This document shows, one piece after another, positions 50,782 to 59,243 of a stretch of DNA of 64,000 nucleotides (position 1 is its first letter; every line of letters starts with the position of its first letter). Position numbers and translations under genes: made by a program. The DNA is from Palsa-504 sp963844625. GTDB taxonomy: Bacteria; Actinomycetota; Actinomycetes; Streptosporangiales; Streptosporangiaceae. The stretch covers positions 62,001 through 126,000 of the forward strand of contig CAWJPF010000024.1 in assembly GCA_963844625.1 (NCBI GenBank), read 5' to 3'. Below the pieces are notes generated by a model, which saw nothing but the letters and a program-made list of their open reading frames with translations, was not told the origin of the DNA and ran no database searches.

Positions 50782-51893
50782 ATGGAAGCAGTCAAAGCGG
50801 TGGCCGTGGCCGCGGTGGTTGGCATCGCGGCCTTGGCGGCCTGCGCGTGCTCCTCGCCGCCGGCTGGCGTGTCGCCTCCGGCTGGCGTGTCGCCTCCGGC
50901 TGGCGTGTCGCCTCCGGCCAGCATGTCGCGCCGCGACCTGGCGGCATGCCTCGCCATTACGTCGTGGTCGCCGGGCTGGAGGTGGTCGTCCGCGCCTCGG
51001 GCGACGGGCAGGTGACGGGTTCCGTCGCGATACCCGGGCTGGCGGGGACCGCGCGGGCCTTCGCCGGGGCAGCGGCCTTCGGCGGTGCGGACAGCCGGCA
51101 CTTCGTGATCGCCGTCTCCCGAGGCGGCGACCTCCCCGGCGTAGCCGACGTCACCCTGTTCCGGCTGGCCGTTTCCGCGGACGGCCGGCCGGGGCGGCTG
51201 GTCAAGCTGAACTTCGACAGCGAGGGCGTGCCGGTGACCGGCGTGGCGCTGTCGCCGGACGGGAGGATGCTCGCGCTGTCCTTGATGCATGAGTTTGCGC
51301 CCGCCGGGGGGATATATGGCAGCGTCGAGCTCATCAACATGGTGACCGGAGCCACCCGGACCTGGACCGGCCGGGATGCGCCCGGCTACTGGCCTGGCAT
51401 TCCCTCCTGGGCCGGCGACGGCACGCTTATCGTCCCCTGGTGGCATAGCGCCGCCCAGAGCATGCTGCCGGCCCGTATCACCGGAGTCCGCGAACTCGAT
51501 CTCGCCGGGCCTGGCGGCAGCCTGCTGGCGGCACGGCTCGTCGCCTTCCCCGCCCCCGGGCCGGGCCTGGAGTCCGCGCTGATCGCACCCGGCGGCGGTG
51601 CCGTCATCGCATCATCCTGCCGTGCCGGGCCGCGACCGGACACCGCCACCGCGCGGGTCGTCGAGCTGTCCGCTGCGGACGGCCGGCTGATCCGGGTGCT
51701 ACGGACGCAGACGGCCCGGTTCCGGACCCGCGCCGATGTCCAGGACGCGATCCAGTCGACCTGCCGGGTGCTGTCCGTGGCCGGCGGCCACGTGCTGATC
51801 CAGGCCTTCGCGTTCGGCCGGATCGACAACGGGGTGTTTACCTCGCTGTCCGGCCTTTCGCCTGGCGTCCTGCCGGTGTCCGCGGCGTGGTGA
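50782..51893 (+). pseudogene. Lipoprotein with beta-propeller-like (TolB/WD40-type) domain, frameshifted
   Basis: ATG 50782 opens a lipoprotein signal peptide, MEAVKAVAVAAVVGIAALAA with lipobox ALAAC near residue 22, then three PPAGVS repeats encoded by 18-bp units. This frame then loses protein character. The next frame, from about 50945, continues as MPRHYVVVAGLEVVVRASGD through VALSPDGRMLALSLMHEF to a stop at 51891-51893. One missing base near 50935-50950 joins them into a ~370-residue secreted beta-propeller lipoprotein of a type common in actinomycetes. Either pseudogene or sequence error. Confidence 0.75.
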
Positions 51894-51896
51894 CCG

Positions 51897-53252
51897 TCAG
51901 GTCATCCGGTCGAGGATCTCGCGGACCAGGTCCATGGAGGTGTGCGGGTGCAGGAACGCGAACCGGGCCACGGTCTCGCCTTCCCAGGCGGACGGGGGGA
52001 TGAAGGCCACCTGGTCCTGGAGCAGGCGGTCCGCCCATTCGGTGTACTGGGCGGGTGTCCAGCCGCGGCGGCGGAACAGGACGACGCCGAGATCGGGTTC
52101 GCGGATGAGTTCCAGGTAGTCGCGGGACTTGATCTCGGTCGCGGTCTGGCGGGCCAGTTCCAGGGCCGTCTCGATGGCCTCGGTGTAGGCGGTGACCCCG
52201 TACACCGATAGGGAGAACCACAGCGGCAGGCCGCGCGCCCGGCGGGTGAGGTGGTAAGCGTAGTCGGTCGGGTTCCACTCCCCCGGCGTGTCGTGGATGA
52301 CGTCGAGGTAGGAGGCGTCCTGCCGGTGCACCGACCGGGCGATGGACGGCTCGCGGTACAGCAGGGCCGCGCAGTCGAACGGGGCGAACAGCCACTTGTG
52401 CGGGTCCACGACGAAGGAGTCGGCGTTCTGGATCCCGTCGTATCTGGGCCGGACGCTCGGCGCGAACAGGCCGGCGCCGCCGTAGGCGCCGTCCACGTGG
52501 AACCACAGCTGGTACTCCCGAGCGACGGCGGCCGCGCCGGCCAGGTCGTCGATGATGCCGGCGTTGGTCGTACCTGAGGTGGCCACGACCGCGGCGATCG
52601 TTTCTGGAGCATCGTCTTTGCTGATGGTGTCGCGGAGGGCCGGGCCGGTGAGCTGGTGGTCGGCGGTGGGTACGACCAGCGGATCCATCTCCAGGATGCG
52701 GAGCGTGTTGATGATGGAGGAATGGGCGTCCTCGGTGACCGCCACCCGCCATCTGCTTGTTCCTGGGCCGGCTTTGCGCTTGGCGGTCTCGCGCGCCACG
52801 ACCAGTGCGGACAGGTTGCCGGCCGAGCCGCCCGAGACGAAGCAGCCGCCCGCGGTGGACGGCATCCCGGCCTGATCGGCGATCAGCCGCAGTACCTGGT
52901 TCTCGGCGTGGATCGCGCCGGCCGCCTCCAGCCAGGAGATGCCCTGGATCGAGGCGCAGGAGATCAGCATGTCGAACAGCAGCGCGGCCTTGGTCGGCGC
53001 GGCCGGGATGAACCCGAGGAAGCGCGGGCTGTCCGCCGAGATCACCGCGGGCGCCACCACCGAGGTGTACACGCCGAGCACCTGGTCGGGGTTGTGTCCG
53101 TCCGGGCCGAGCAGTCCCTTCAGCGCGGCCTCGAGCTCGGCCGCGTTCCGCGAGCCCTGGTCCAGCGGCACCGGGTCCAGCCGCAGCCGGTTCTCCGCGT
53201 ACGCCAGTACCGACCTGATCATCGACTCCGTTGTCGGATCCACACTGTGCAT
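51897..53252 (-). CDS. PLP-dependent amino-acid decarboxylase (aromatic/group II type)
   Basis: A 451-residue group II decarboxylase. FVSGGSAGNLSALVVARE (near 138) binds PLP phosphate, DAHSSIINTLRIL has the ring-stacking His, AVVATSGTTNAGIIDDL and WFHVDGAYGGAGLF (PLP-N Asp) follow, and VDPHKWLFAPFDC holds the Schiff-base Lys-286. It would decarboxylate an amino acid, probably aromatic or bulky, to the amine. It is divergent from a copper amine oxidase gene (118 bp between starts), which suggests that amine made here is oxidised next door. Confidence 0.9.
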   Translation of the reverse strand: MHSVDPTTESMIRSVLAYAENRLRLDPVPLDQGSRNAAELEAALKGLLGPDGHNPDQVLGVYTSVVAPAVISADSPRFLGFIPAAPTKAALLFDMLISCASIQGISWLEAAGAIHAENQVLRLIADQAGMPSTAGGCFVSGGSAGNLSALVVARETAKRKAGPGTSRWRVAVTEDAHSSIINTLRILEMDPLVVPTADHQLTGPALRDTISKDDAPETIAAVVATSGTTNAGIIDDLAGAAAVAREYQLWFHVDGAYGGAGLFAPSVRPRYDGIQNADSFVVDPHKWLFAPFDCAALLYREPSIARSVHRQDASYLDVIHDTPGEWNPTDYAYHLTRRARGLPLWFSLSVYGVTAYTEAIETALELARQTATEIKSRDYLELIREPDLGVVLFRRRGWTPAQYTEWADRLLQDQVAFIPPSAWEGETVARFAFLHPHTSMDLVREILDRMT

Positions 53253-53370
53253 GGGCGAAACCTAGAACGTGCGGCGTGTGCGCCGCAAGGGGCTCCAGAT
53301 CTGGCTTCGCCGCTGATAATCGGCCAGGATGGGCTTGCCGCCGTTGGGATGAGCTGGATGGGAGACGTTC

Positions 53371-55299
53371 GTGACCGCTGATTCTGGTACTGGTACTGGT
53401 TCTGGTTCTGGTACTGGTCATCCGCTGGATCCGCTGACGGCGGCGGAGATCCGGCAGGTGGCGCAGATCGTGCGGCGTGACCGCGGTACCGGCGAGAGCT
53501 GGCGGTTTGCTTCGATCGAGCTCGCGGAGCCGGGAAAGGATCTGCTGGCGGGCGGCCTGGTGACGGGGCGGGAGGCGATCGCGGTGGGCTGGGACCGCGC
53601 CGACGGCCAGGCCTACCGGGCGGTGGTGTCGCTGACCGCCAACGCCGTCACCTCGTGGGCGCACCTGCCGGGCCGGCAGCCGAACATGACGGTGGACGAG
53701 TGGCACGAGTGCGATCAGATGCTGCGCCAGCACCCCGCGCTGGCCAAGGCGCTGACGCGGCGCGGGATCACCGACATGAACCTGGTGCTGACCGACATGT
53801 GGGCCTACGGGGCCGCGCTGGTCCCCGAACGCTACCGGGGCCTGCGGCTCGGCTGGTGCGACGTGTGGTACCGGGGCAGCGAGCTGGGCAGCCCGTACGC
53901 CCATCATGTCACCGGGCTCCATCCGGTCGTCGACCTGAACACGATGACGCTGCTTGAGCTCGAGGACAGCCTGGACAACGCGGTCGATGCGGCCAACGTG
54001 ATGGGTGAGTACTTGCCCCGGCTGATACCCACGCCGTTGCGCTCGGTCAAGCCCTTGGAGGTCAGCCAGCCACTTGGCGTGGACTTCACGCTGGAAGGCC
54101 GACTGCTTCGCTGGCAGGGCTGGGAACTGCGGCTGGGGTTCAACTACCGCGAGGGCCTGGTGCTGCATCAGGTGGGGTTCCGCGACGCCGGGCGGCTGCG
54201 GCCGGTGGCGCACCGGCTTTCATTCGCCGAGATGATCGTGCCGTACCGCGACGCCAGCCCCGACCACTACCGCCGGACCGCGTTCGACATCGGCGAGTGG
54301 GGCCTGGGCTTCATGACCACCTCGCTGGAACTCGGCTGCGACTGCCTGGGCGAGATCACCTACCTGGACGCCGTGGTACACGACTCCCGCGGCGAGCCGC
54401 GCACGATCGCCAACGCGATCTGCATCCACGAGGAGGACAGCGGCGTCCTGTGGAAGCACGTCGACGAGCGAGCCGGCGCGGAGGTCCGGCGGGCCCGGCG
54501 GCTGGTGGTCTCCTTCCACGTCACCGTGGCTAACTACGAGTACCTGGTGTACTGGCGGTTCTACCAGGACGGGAACATCGAGTGCGAGGTCCGCGCCACC
54601 GGGATCCTGGTCACCTCGCACGTCGCGACTTCCGGTGCACCGGGTACGGGGACGCTCGTGGACCAGGGCACCTACGCGCCGTTCCATCAGCACTTCATCG
54701 TGGCGAGGCTCGACCTCGACGTGGACGGTACTGATAACACGGTCTACATGAGCGAGTCGGTGCCTGCACGTCTGGGCGTGGATGACCCGTACGGGCTGGG
54801 GCTGACGGTTTCGAGCACCCCGCTTGCAACCGAGTCGCAGGGGCGCCAGGACTACTCCTGGCCCACTCAGCGCGGCTGGAAGGTGGTGAACGACAACGTA
54901 CGGAACGGGCTGGGTACCCCGGTCGGGTACAAGCTGGTACCTTCGGCCGCGTTCCCGCCGCTCCTGGATGAGGCCTCGCCGGCGTTCCGGCGGGCCGAGG
55001 TGATCGGGCACACGCTGTGGGTGACGCCGTACCGCCCGGACGAGCGCTGGCCCTGCGGCGACTTCCCCAACCTGAGCGAGCGCGACGAAGGCCTGCCGGT
55101 GTGGACCGCGGCGGACCGCGCGATCGAGAATACCGACGTGGTGCTGTGGTACGTGTTCGGCATCCATCACATCACCCGGCCGGAGGACTGGCCCGTGATG
55201 CCGTCGGACATCGTCTCGTTCTGGCTCAAGCCGTTCGGGTTCTTCGATCGCAATCCGGCGCTGGACGTGCCGCCGAGCCCGCACGAGTGCGAGAGCTGA
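53371..55299 (+). CDS. Copper-containing primary amine oxidase (TPQ enzyme)
   Basis: A 642-residue copper amine oxidase converting primary amines to aldehydes with H2O2 and ammonia. The topaquinone precursor is Tyr-389 in VANYEYLVYW (N-Y-E-Y). The catalytic Asp is D306 in TAFDIGEWGLG. Copper ligands are His-439 and His-441 (HQHFIV) and His-600 (GIHHITRPEDWPVMP). There is no signal peptide, so it is cytosolic, like tyramine/phenethylamine oxidases of actinomycetes. The first 12 residues are GT/GS repeats from a 6-bp tandem repeat. GGGAGACGTTC precedes GTG 53371. Divergent from the decarboxylase. Confidence 0.95.
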   Translation: MTADSGTGTGSGSGTGHPLDPLTAAEIRQVAQIVRRDRGTGESWRFASIELAEPGKDLLAGGLVTGREAIAVGWDRADGQAYRAVVSLTANAVTSWAHLPGRQPNMTVDEWHECDQMLRQHPALAKALTRRGITDMNLVLTDMWAYGAALVPERYRGLRLGWCDVWYRGSELGSPYAHHVTGLHPVVDLNTMTLLELEDSLDNAVDAANVMGEYLPRLIPTPLRSVKPLEVSQPLGVDFTLEGRLLRWQGWELRLGFNYREGLVLHQVGFRDAGRLRPVAHRLSFAEMIVPYRDASPDHYRRTAFDIGEWGLGFMTTSLELGCDCLGEITYLDAVVHDSRGEPRTIANAICIHEEDSGVLWKHVDERAGAEVRRARRLVVSFHVTVANYEYLVYWRFYQDGNIECEVRATGILVTSHVATSGAPGTGTLVDQGTYAPFHQHFIVARLDLDVDGTDNTVYMSESVPARLGVDDPYGLGLTVSSTPLATESQGRQDYSWPTQRGWKVVNDNVRNGLGTPVGYKLVPSAAFPPLLDEASPAFRRAEVIGHTLWVTPYRPDERWPCGDFPNLSERDEGLPVWTAADRAIENTDVVLWYVFGIHHITRPEDWPVMPSDIVSFWLKPFGFFDRNPALDVPPSPHECES

Positions 55300-55354
55300 C
55301 TGGTCCTAGTAACCGAACGGCGCGGTATCTCCGGCCGCTAGCTGCTGGTCCCGT

Positions 55355-55393
55355 AGCTGTGGCCCCTAGCTGTGGCCCCTAGCTGTGGCCCCT
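55355..55393 (+). repeat. 13-bp perfect tandem repeat, three copies
   Basis: AGCTGTGGCCCCT at 55355-55367, 55368-55380 and 55381-55393. It lies 56 bp past the amine oxidase stop in a 479-bp gap that has no gene; the other contents are the 50-bp palindrome and the terminator. Confidence 0.9.
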
Positions 55394-55435
55394 GCCGCGT
55401 GCCGCGGACGCCGCCATGCCCTAGGCCGCCGCTCC

Positions 55436-55485
55436 GCTTTGTCTGCAGTTTCCGGGGTTATAACCCCGGAAACTGCAGACAAAGC
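55436..55485. repeat. Perfect 50-bp palindromic element
   Basis: GCTTTGTCTGCAGTTTCC, then GGGGTTA, followed immediately by the exact reverse complement: 25-bp arms, no loop. A related element with the same TGTCTGCAGTT-CCGGGG core sits inside shc at 30505-30540. A frame through it reads SAVSGVITPETA, similar to the shc insertion SAVPGVITPGTA. Confidence 0.9.
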
Positions 55486-55720
55486 ACCGGGTCATCGTTA
55501 TACGCAACTCATGGTTTTGGCTTCGTCGCGGTTCGTTACATCCTGCGCTGATGGCGCTGCACGGGGACCGCCAGAGGGCCTGGCGGAGCCAGCCGTGCCG
55601 GAACGGGGTATCAGGATGTCTTGCCGCGCTCTGCTCCATTGATAGCCCGAGTGCAGACCTTTCACTGACCAGTCCCTGGGCGTGCCGCCGCTGAAAGGGC
55701 GATCGGTGGCACACCGGCCC

Positions 55721-55772
55721 CCCCTGGACCCGCCGATCCCTTGCGGGGTGGGGGAATCGGGGGGTCCAGGGG
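55721..55772 (-). terminator. Terminator of the GT39 gene
   Basis: CCCCTGGACCC pairs perfectly with GGGTCCAGGGG (11 bp), with further CCGAT/ATCGG pairing inside. It begins 7 bp past the glycosyltransferase stop. Confidence 0.7.
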
Positions 55773-55778
55773 TGGGGG

Positions 55779-57812
55779 TTAGCTGTTGGTGAGGAGGTAG
55801 ACGGTCTGGCCGCCGAGGGTGGCGGCCTTGAAGTGGGCTTCGACCCAGCTTGTTATCTGGCTCGACGTGCCGCCCTGGCCGCCGGGGATGAAGTAGGTGA
55901 TGTCGCCGGCCGCGACGTAGGCCTTGAACTGCGCCAGCGTCGGCGCGGGGTCGCTGCCGGTGAAGCCTCCGATCGCCATGACCGCCTTACCGCCGGTCGC
56001 GAGCTCCAGCGACGCGGCACTGTCCGAACCGACCGTGGCCGCGGCCCACCGGGCCGTCGTCTTCTCCAGCGCAGCCTTGAGCGCTGAGCTGACGGCTTGG
56101 CCGGCGCCTCCGCCTCCGGCCTGGCCCGGCATCCGTCCAGAAGAGGAGCTTGAACCGCGCGCGGCCGCCCCGCCTGGTGCGCTTCCCGTGCTGCCCTTGG
56201 CGGTCGACGCGGCGCCGCCGCCCGGTCGCTCGCCGCCTGGGCCGGTCCCTGAGGGGATGGATCCAGACGTTCGGCCGCCTGCACCGAGGCCACCTGAACC
56301 GAGGCCGGCTGATCCGCTGGTCGAGACCGCGGTCGGAATGCTGCCCGTGTGCGGCGTCCCGGCCGTCTCAACCGCCCAGGCGCTGGTCGGGACCGCGATC
56401 GCGACGGCCGTGATGATGGCCGCCGCCGCGGCCAGCCGACGGCCGTTCCTGGCGTGCAGCGCGGCCCAGCCGAGAGCCAGGATCGCGACGCCTGAGGCGG
56501 CCATGGCGGCGGCCGCCGTCAGCGACGCGAGGCCGAGCAGCTTGACGTCCCACGCGCAGGTCACGGCCACGACGAGGGCGAGCGCGGCATAGGCCGCGGC
56601 ACCGCCCGGCTCGGACCGGCGGCGCCACAGCGCGGTCACGCCGATCGCCGCGGTCGCCGCGATGGCCGGCGCGAGAGCGACGCTGTAGTACGGGTGGATA
56701 GTCCCCTTCATAAAGCTGAAGGTCGCCGCGGTGATGAGCAGCCAGCCGCCCCAGACGATCAGGGCCGCTCTAGCCGGGTCGGTGCGAGGACGCCGCCAGG
56801 TCAGCCAGACGCCGCAGGCGAGCAGGAGCAACGCGGCGGGCAGCAGCCAGGAGATCTCCAGACCGAACTCGCCGGTGAACAGCCGCTGCAGGCCGGTCGC
56901 GCCACCGAACTGGCTGTTGCCGCCGCCGCCCGGTCCGCCACCCCCGCCGCCGTTACCCTGGCCGCCCAGCAGCCTGCTGAGGCCGTTGTAGCCGAAGGCA
57001 AGCTGGAGCGGGTTGTTATCCGTGCTGCCGCCGATGTAGGGACGGTCCGCCGCAGGCCAGAGCAAGACGGCGACGATCCACCATCCGGCCGCGACGACCA
57101 TCGACAGCGCGGCCACCAGCAGGTGCCCGATCCGGCGCCGGACCGTGGTCGGCGCCGCGACCAGGTAGGCCAGACCGAACGCGGGGACAGGCAGCAGCGC
57201 CTGGCCGCTCTTGGTGAGGAACGCGAACCCGACGGCCACGCCGGCCGCGGCAAGCCACCGGACCTTGGCGCCTTCCAGCGCGCGGGTGACGCAGTACGCA
57301 GCGGCCACGAGCAGCAGCACCAGGAACGCGTCCGGGTTATCGAACCGGAAAATCAGCACCGCCGCCGGGGTAAGGGCGAGGACCGCGCCGGCGATCAGCC
57401 CGGCCGCCGGGCCCGCGACGCGGCGCACCGTAGCGGTGAGCAGCGCTACCGCGGCAATACCCTCAAGCGCCTGCGGGACCAGCAGGCTCCAGCTGTTGTA
57501 ACCGAACAGCCGGGCGATGAGCCCCATCACCCACAGGGCGCCCGGCGGCTTGTCTACCGTGATGAAGTTCGAGGAGTCGAGCGAGCCGAAGAACCACGCC
57601 TTCCAGCTCTTCGAGCCAGCCTCAACCGCGGCGGCGTAGAAGCTGTTGGCGTTGCCGGACGAGCTGAGGTCCAACAGGTACAAAACGGCGGTCGCCGCCA
57701 GCAGCACGAACAAGGCCGGGCGATACCAGCCGGGACCAGCCGATACTGCTCTGTGGTGGCCCGCGCGCGAGTTCACGGTGGCAGACGGCGGGGATAGCGA
57801 GGGCGCGTTCAT
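55779..57812 (-). CDS. GT39-family membrane glycosyltransferase with C-terminal extracytoplasmic domain
   Basis: A 677-residue protein of the ArnT/PMT-like group (lipid-linked sugar to acceptor transferases). Span 1 is near 32-50, followed by SFYAAAVEAGSKSWKAWFFG and ITVDKPPGALWVMGLIARLF, the conserved catalytic loop with Asp and Lys-Pro-Pro. About 11-12 spans end near 475. A ~100-residue Gly/Ser/Ala linker and a compact C-terminal domain (GKAVMAIGGFTGSDPAPTL, ending TVYLLTNS) follow outside the membrane. A Gly-rich stretch near 285-300 also lies outside. The next gene on the strand, 1 bp upstream, is a GT2 that probably makes its polyprenyl-phosphate sugar donor. Confidence 0.9.
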   Translation of the reverse strand: MNAPSLSPPSATVNSRAGHHRAVSAGPGWYRPALFVLLAATAVLYLLDLSSSGNANSFYAAAVEAGSKSWKAWFFGSLDSSNFITVDKPPGALWVMGLIARLFGYNSWSLLVPQALEGIAAVALLTATVRRVAGPAAGLIAGAVLALTPAAVLIFRFDNPDAFLVLLLVAAAYCVTRALEGAKVRWLAAAGVAVGFAFLTKSGQALLPVPAFGLAYLVAAPTTVRRRIGHLLVAALSMVVAAGWWIVAVLLWPAADRPYIGGSTDNNPLQLAFGYNGLSRLLGGQGNGGGGGGPGGGGNSQFGGATGLQRLFTGEFGLEISWLLPAALLLLACGVWLTWRRPRTDPARAALIVWGGWLLITAATFSFMKGTIHPYYSVALAPAIAATAAIGVTALWRRRSEPGGAAAYAALALVVAVTCAWDVKLLGLASLTAAAAMAASGVAILALGWAALHARNGRRLAAAAAIITAVAIAVPTSAWAVETAGTPHTGSIPTAVSTSGSAGLGSGGLGAGGRTSGSIPSGTGPGGERPGGGAASTAKGSTGSAPGGAAARGSSSSSGRMPGQAGGGGAGQAVSSALKAALEKTTARWAAATVGSDSAASLELATGGKAVMAIGGFTGSDPAPTLAQFKAYVAAGDITYFIPGGQGGTSSQITSWVEAHFKAATLGGQTVYLLTNS

Positions 57813-57813
57813 C

Positions 57814-58680
57814 TCAGGCCGCCCTGGTCACGTCGGCTAGCACGGGACCCGTGGGCGTCTCGCCTAGCGAGATCGGCGTCAGCGGGACGGCGGCGATCAT
57901 CGCCAGCCGGCGGGCGAGCCGGCCGCGCTTGAGCTGCCGGCGCATCCTGGCGACCCCGCGAAGGTCGGCCAGGACGGTGGCCATAATGTCAACGCTGCTG
58001 CCGGGGTCCTCGACCCAGTCGACGGGTATCTCGTAGATGCGGAGCCCGGCGCGCTCGGCCAGCACGAGCAGCTCGGTATCGAAGAACCACGAGTCGTCGC
58101 TGACCAGCGGGAGGAGATGCACGGCCACGTCCGCACGGATCGCCTTGAAGCCGCACTGGGCGTCACTGAACCGCACCCGCAGTGCGGTGCGCAGGATCAG
58201 GTTGTAGCAGCGGGAGATCAGGTCCCGCTTGCTCCCGCGAGCGACGACCGCACCGCGGGCGAGCCTGCTGCCGATCGCGACGGCCGAGTGCCCGGACAGC
58301 AATGGCGCCATCAGCGGCGCGAGGGCGGCCAGATCAGTCGATAGGTCGGCGTCCATATACACGACGATGGCGGCGCGCGACCGCGACCACGCCTCGCGAA
58401 GGGCCAGGCCGCGTCCCTTGCGATCAAGACGCAGGTAATTCACCGCGTCCAGATCGCCGGCCAGACGCCGGCCAATTTCCGGTGACTTATCCGTACTCGC
58501 ATTGTCCGCGATCGTGATCCGCCACGGCATCCAAAGTTCCGCGGCGGCGAACGCGTGGAGGCGGCGGATGCTCGCCTCAAGCGTCGCCTCCTCGTTGTAG
58601 ATGGGAACGACCAATTCGACCAGCGGATCACCCGGCTTGCGGCTGTCACGCGATTTGGATGCCTGGATTATCTGGGTCAT
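57814..58680 (-). CDS. GT2-family glycosyltransferase (dolichyl/polyprenyl-phosphate glucose or mannose synthase-like)
   Basis: A 288-residue GT-A enzyme. It has LVVPIYNEEATLEASIRRLH (near 21), ITIADNASTDKSPEIGRRLA, the metal-binding VVYMDADLSTDLAALAPLM (near 108), and QCGFKAIRADVAVHLLPLVS followed by WFFDTELLVLAERAG, which is typical of DPG/DPM synthases. There are no membrane spans of its own. It would load a sugar onto polyprenyl phosphate for the adjacent GT39 enzyme, with one base between the genes. Sugar identity is unknown. Confidence 0.92.
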   Translation of the reverse strand: MTQIIQASKSRDSRKPGDPLVELVVPIYNEEATLEASIRRLHAFAAAELWMPWRITIADNASTDKSPEIGRRLAGDLDAVNYLRLDRKGRGLALREAWSRSRAAIVVYMDADLSTDLAALAPLMAPLLSGHSAVAIGSRLARGAVVARGSKRDLISRCYNLILRTALRVRFSDAQCGFKAIRADVAVHLLPLVSDDSWFFDTELLVLAERAGLRIYEIPVDWVEDPGSSVDIMATVLADLRGVARMRRQLKRGRLARRLAMIAAVPLTPISLGETPTGPVLADVTRAA

Positions 58681-58751
58681 AGCAGCAACTATGGCGGCGA
58701 CGGATGCGCGTCACCTGGGCTTTTCTTCTGAGCCGGCCATGAGCTCCTCAG

Positions 58752-59170
58752 CTAGGACCGGCCTCCCGGCGGCACAATGAGCCAATCAGGGAATTCATAT
58801 TCTTTTGAGAGCAATTTGATAGCGCCGCGGGTGATGCCACTCATTAATGTGTGAAGTTGCCGCCGGTTTCCGGGAGGTAACTGCGTTACGAGACGGACGA
58901 GACATAAAAGGCTGCCCTGGCCGGGTGCCACCAGACCAGTTTCGTAGGCGTAGATGACCGCCTGGACGCGGTCGGGCAGTCCGAGCTTCTGCAAGATCCT
59001 GGCCACGTGGGTTTGGCCGTCGCCTCGCGGATCACCAGCTGACGGCAGATCTCCGGGTTGGAGAGCCCGCGGATGAGCAGGTCGAGCACCTCGCGTTCAC
59101 GGGGGGTCAGTTCGCTGACCGCGCGGGGGATCCCGAGGAGCTGCCTGTCCGTCATCAGCCAGTCGGGCAC
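58752..59170 (-). pseudogene. LuxR-type helix-turn-helix gene, truncated and frameshifted
   Basis: From ATG 59155 it reads MTDRQLLGIPRAVSELTPRE then REVLDLLIRGLSNPEICRQL and VIREATAK, the standard LuxR/GerE domain. After GCCAAA a base is missing (near 59014-59020), and the continuation VARILQKLGLPDRVQAVIYA appears in the next frame through to 58752. The receiver or sensor domain normally before it is absent. It retains a ~55-residue tail after VAPGQGS. Confidence 0.78.
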
Positions 59171-59243
59171 CTACGAGTTCGTACGCGGCACAGGCCGGTA
59201 CACCGGGATCAGCGGCCACGGCACGCGGCCGCATCCCGAGGTT

